From contig OX421494.1 of NCBI GenBank assembly GCA_949126835.1, positions 17,242,038 to 17,306,037 of the forward strand: a DNA stretch of 64,000 bases, read 5' to 3'. The notes beneath the pieces are model-generated. The model did no database searches, was not told the DNA's origin, and saw nothing but the letters and a program-made list of their open reading frames with translations. The position numbers and the translations under genes are program-made. Positions 60,136 through 64,000 of this stretch are shown piece by piece (position 1 is the first letter of the stretch; each line of letters starts with the position of its first letter). Source of the DNA: Anisus vortex. Taxonomy: Eukaryota > Mollusca > Gastropoda > Planorbidae.

Positions 60136-60906
60136 TTCCTACGCTCTTGCGTGGTTTGAATCTAGTTCTGCATTGCTATTAGTGTTTTAAATGATGTTTA
60201 GTTACTGTTTTTTTCTGGTTTGTTCAGGCAACACAATTATTGTCCATCCTCTCACCTTACTTAACCTCTTCCGTCTATATTAATTATTGTCACATAATGT
60301 GGAATTTTTTGTATTCATTTGCAATAATTATCTGCTGGGGTGTTTACCACGGTGTCTGATCAATTTATGTTGTTTTCAAATGAGAGGTTAGATTAATTAT
60401 ACACCTCTTCACTACCTCCCCTCGTTGTCACCTCATCCACTCACTCAATTTCTAGCTTCAGCAGCTCTGTAGTAAGTACGATATAGGGCATAATATAGGC
60501 TAACTGAGGCGTCGCCGGTGACACTATGAGTCTAGCCAAATTTGCTGTAGTAGCCTAGTACAGATTATGCATACATTTAGACTTCTATTGGCTTCCCAAA
60601 ATACATTTTGGTCACTAAAATACACAAAATAATGCTAATATTTCCTTGAAAAAAAAAAAGCCAAGATAAACAGCCAAGGTCCTCGAAAAAAAAAAGCCAA
60701 TATCCCAATTTGGGATTGAAAAGGCCAAGATCTTGAGAAAAAAGCCATCACTGGTAAGTCTAGTATAGATTTTTCTTACTCTTTTCTGGGTTTTCCCCCC
60801 GATCGCTCCGGAAATAAATTAATTTACAGTAATTTCTATTTGGACAATACTTGTTTATTTTACTTTCATGAACTTTTTTTGACATTGTTAGAGGTCTTCT
60901 AAAAAA
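60136..60906. other. ATP5PD 5' flank
   Basis: Contains the likely ATP5PD promoter and 5' untranslated region. A possible acceptor (cattgttag, ending about 60889) and an in-frame TAG lie just before the start codon. No other gene recognised. Confidence 0.4.
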
Positions 60907-63800
60907 ATGGCCAGCGGTGGTACCAAAAGGTTAGCATCATCAGCTGTCGACTGGGCTCGTTATGCTGCAGTGGTACCTAAAGCCCAGGTGGAATCTCTTA
61001 GAATAATAAAAGCTAAGCATGATAACTTTATGAACAGGTAAATAACCAATTTACGATTATACTTATAGTAGGGCTACATAGTCACTGTTCTGACTGTTCA
61101 GTTGTACGCTGTACTTTTTAGTGACTGTTTTTTTTTTTTTCATGATCCCATTCACATTCTCATTGATTCTCAGACCAGTTCAGTCATTCAGATCATTCTG
61201 TTTTAATATCATTTAATCTATATTTAAAATTCTAAACTAACAAAGCTAAGTATCTAGATCTAGGAGTAATAATAAATGATAAGTTATCTTTGAAACCTCG
61301 TCATATTGGAAGTAATTAAAAAATCAAACAAAACATTAGGCGTCATTAGGATTCATAAAAAGGAACTTTTACAAATGTAATAAGTTAAGAATAAAAAACT
61401 AAAATGCTATCTCACATTAGTTAGGCCTATACTAGAACATGCAGCATCTGTATGGTATGGGACCCATCAACTAAAGAAAACATTAAAAAATTAGAACAAA
61501 TTCAAAAAAGAGCTGCAAGGTTCATAACTAGTGAATAGACTATTCCCAATTAACAAGAGTAACACCATTAGTCAAATCACTAAACCTAGAAACACTAGAA
61601 GACAGAAGAGCAAAGAGTAAAGTAGTAATAATACATAAGGCATTAAACTCTAATTTAGAAATACAACCCAATAACAACCTGTTGCAAAGCTCAGATAAAC
61701 ATAAAGACAAAAGCACTTTCCTTCTCCCTTATGCCAGAACAAATGCATATAAGTACTCCTTCTTCCCAAGTCACGAAGTGGCATTCGGGAATGGAATAGG
61801 TTGCCTGAACAAACCAGGAAAACCAGTAACATAACATCATTTAAAACATTAATAAAAATGCAAGACTAGACTCGGACCACGGATGAGCGTAGGACGCAAT
61901 AATGTTCTTTATAGAAGGAGCGTCTGTAATGTAGGCCTATAAGATAATTCAATTTTAGTCGTCTAAGTAGCAATAGCCCAGGTCCAGCATATAATATATG
62001 ATTATAAATTATAATATAGGCATATACTATGAAATACTAATTCAAATAGATCTATAATCTATAGCTATAACCTACTAGATCTAGATTCTAGGTCCTACAA
62101 AACTACTTATACCTTACCAACAAAGAAGTTGCATAAAAAATATGAATAATATACCCTATTTGAAACTTGTCTATAGTGTAAATAAAACCAACTATTTTAT
62201 ATAAGCAATTTGACATTTTGATGATTTGAAAGATATACAAGTAGCCTAAATCATGTATACTGGCCAACATGAACATAACAGTTTTGTAAACACAACATAA
62301 CATTATTATTGGTCTCAAAGTAATACTTGCATTGTTTATAGTAACATTGTTGTTTTGATGAATGAATATATTTTATAATTATCCAGAGTGTATTCATTGC
62401 CTGAAAGTCTGCCAAAAATTGACTTCACTGCTTACAAAAATAAACTGCCTGATGCAACCATGGCAGAAAGATTTCAGAAGGCTGTAAGTTGCTAATATTT
62501 TATTTCCCCTACAACTATAGTTAGGTCTATAAATATTTAATATTATATAATATAATATACCAACGTGGAAACTTCGTGCTCATACCCCAGCGGGCACTTC
62601 CAAGTCAAAAATAAGTGGAAACCACAAAAACACATGGAAACTAATTTTTTTCATCGTTGATACGACTTTGTGTGCTCGCTGGGACATGAATTTGAAGGTA
62701 TAGGCTTGCTGATTTACCACCCTACATATTTCCTTAGATAATTTCCGATTTTGCGCTCAAGTTTTTTTTAATACTAAATGTAAAACTAATCTATAAAAAT
62801 ACTGAAATTGAAATGATTTCTCTAAATTCTTTATGAAATTTTGTATTAATGTATTAATTATTATTAGGATAATGTAATGATACTTAGAAAATGTAGTCTC
62901 ATTTTCATCTTTATTTCTAAGACATTTGAATCTCATGAAATTTTGGACATAAATGTTGAATCTATACATGCTAAGGAATTTTATTTGGGCCAAGAAATTT
63001 GACGAAAAAAAGAAATAGCTTGCCATTTAGAGAGACTAATTTTACTTAATGATAATTTTCACAAGTTTAATGTTTTCTTATCAATGTTTTAAAATTATTG
63101 TTTTTTTTTTAAATTAATTAAATTCATATTTGTTTTCAGTATGAAGCATTGAGTATACCTTACCCAAAAGATAAGGACAATTTAATTCAAAAAGTGGACA
63201 CTGAGAATCAAGAAGCAGTATGTACATTTATTATTAATATTATTTAAATTTATCAACTAGAGCCATCTAATTATTTTCTTCTGTCATTGCCAAACATTTA
63301 TTTTATAAAACCTTAAATGGAAGTAGGGATGTCAAATGATATTCTGAAAATGTGTGACCATTTATAAAATGGATAAAAATGTATTTATATAATAAAATAA
63401 TCTTTTGCTTTCGATTTACATTAATGTTACTCATTTATAGTCACATGTTTTAGTCCTATATTAGAAATAAACCATTCTTGTACATCTATTTTTTCCTAGC
63501 CAAAGTTTTAACTTTAAAAAAGGTATTTAAAAAATATCAAGTTTTTTTTGGGGCAGCATATTTATAAAAATAAATTAATACACATTAAATTATGCTTCTA
63601 TCACAATTCCTTGAGTTATTGTGGCATTTTGAGCTCAAAATATAGACTTCTCTAAATTAGAGGCATAGGCTTTTAATGATACAAGTTTTTTAACTATCAA
63701 TTTTGTGGTGACAGATTTTTGTGTGTGTTTTTTTTAGGAAAAGAAAGTGAAGGAATATGTGGCTAAGCTGAACCAGACAATAGCCTCATCCAAACTGTTT
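60907..63800 (+). CDS. ATP5PD: mitochondrial ATP synthase subunit d, first four exons (partial)
   Basis: Subunit d belongs to the peripheral stalk of mitochondrial F1Fo-ATP synthase and helps hold the F1 head still against rotor torque. Exons: 60907-61037, 62387-62483, 63140-63217, 63738-63800, all with GT donors and AG acceptors and one continuous frame of 123 codons. The protein starts MASGGTKRLASSAVDWARYA, continues KAQVESLRIIKAKHDNFMNR, then VYSLPESLPKIDFTAYKNKL, YEALSIPYPKD and EKKVKEYVAKLNQTIASSKL. The order matches the animal subunit d family (about 161 residues in human), so about 40 residues and the stop lie beyond the window. An in-frame TAG upstream makes 60907 the first start. As in the family there is no classical cleaved presequence. 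Intron 1 contains LINE sequence. Confidence 0.93.
61350..61945 (+). pseudogene. LINE reverse transcriptase C-terminus in ATP5PD intron 1
   Basis: The + strand reads 'SHLVRPILEHAASVW', 'KKLEQIQKRAARFIT', then after frame breaks 'PLVKSLNLETLEDRRAKSK', 'YKYSFFPS' and 'TSFKTLIKMQD' with a stop near 61867, followed by a 3' untranslated stretch. This is the usual order at the end of CR1/jockey-like LINE proteins. Single-base frame changes make it inactive. Confidence 0.78.
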
Positions 63801-64000
63801 GTAAGTATCTTTATAGAATGTCTCTTGCCTCACTCTATGTAGTATAAAGTGTATTTTTTTTTTCTTGGGTTGTTAGCAGACCTAATTTTACTAAGAAAAA
63901 TTGTTATGCTATGAAATTTTGAATGGATCAAGAAATCATGAATTTGAAGGGAAAAGTGCAAATTATTGTTGCCAATAAACTCGATTACCAGTATCAAGTT
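63801..64000 (+). other. start of ATP5PD intron 4
   Basis: GTAAGT donor at 63801; the rest of the window is intron. Confidence 0.8.

Overview
The window looks like nuclear DNA from an invertebrate animal. It is AT-rich and gene-sparse, with three genes split by GT/AG introns and many transposable elements. The tRNA-derived SINE family, the LINE/hAT mixture and the divergence of the proteins from vertebrate versions fit a mollusc, probably a gastropod, but that assignment is inference.

Genes. (1) 34894-46850, + strand: a complete PDPK1/PDK1 kinase gene. Fourteen coding exons join in one frame to 710 codons (serine/threonine kinase domain plus C-terminal PH domain). (2) 53071-56029, - strand: a complete KCTD2/5/17-type BTB-domain gene, six exons, 209 codons, a predicted Cullin-3 substrate adaptor. 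(3) 60907-63800, + strand: the first four coding exons of mitochondrial ATP synthase subunit d (ATP5PD), which runs off the right edge. PDPK1 and the KCTD gene converge; the KCTD gene and ATP5PD diverge. They show no obvious shared pathway, so this looks like ordinary gene neighbourhood.

Mobile DNA. 1-20 kb holds no recognisable gene. It has minisatellites, tRNA-derived SINEs, several terminal-inverted-repeat (TIR) elements, and a hAT transposon (5221-7539) split by a 5'-truncated RNase H-bearing LINE. 20.7-23.4 kb is a second hAT with an exact 8-bp target duplication, hosting two LINE 3' ends, one apparently 5'-inverted. 23597-30705 is a complete LTR retrotransposon with identical-looking 455-bp LTRs and a 5-bp target duplication. 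Its single 978-codon reading frame encodes Gag, protease and the two ends of integrase, but no reverse transcriptase, RNase H or integrase core, and it carries a second capsid-like segment. The PDPK1 introns hold at least six TIR-type insertions and a 360-bp tandem array. A KCTD intron holds a SINE split by a 566-bp element whose ends are inverted arrays of TTTTGGCGCG.

Most notable: the structurally intact but polymerase-less LTR element, the TTTTGGCGCG-array element, and an in-frame 30-bp array that reads into the PDPK1 PH-domain exon. No RNA gene, CRISPR array or bacterial-type operon was seen.
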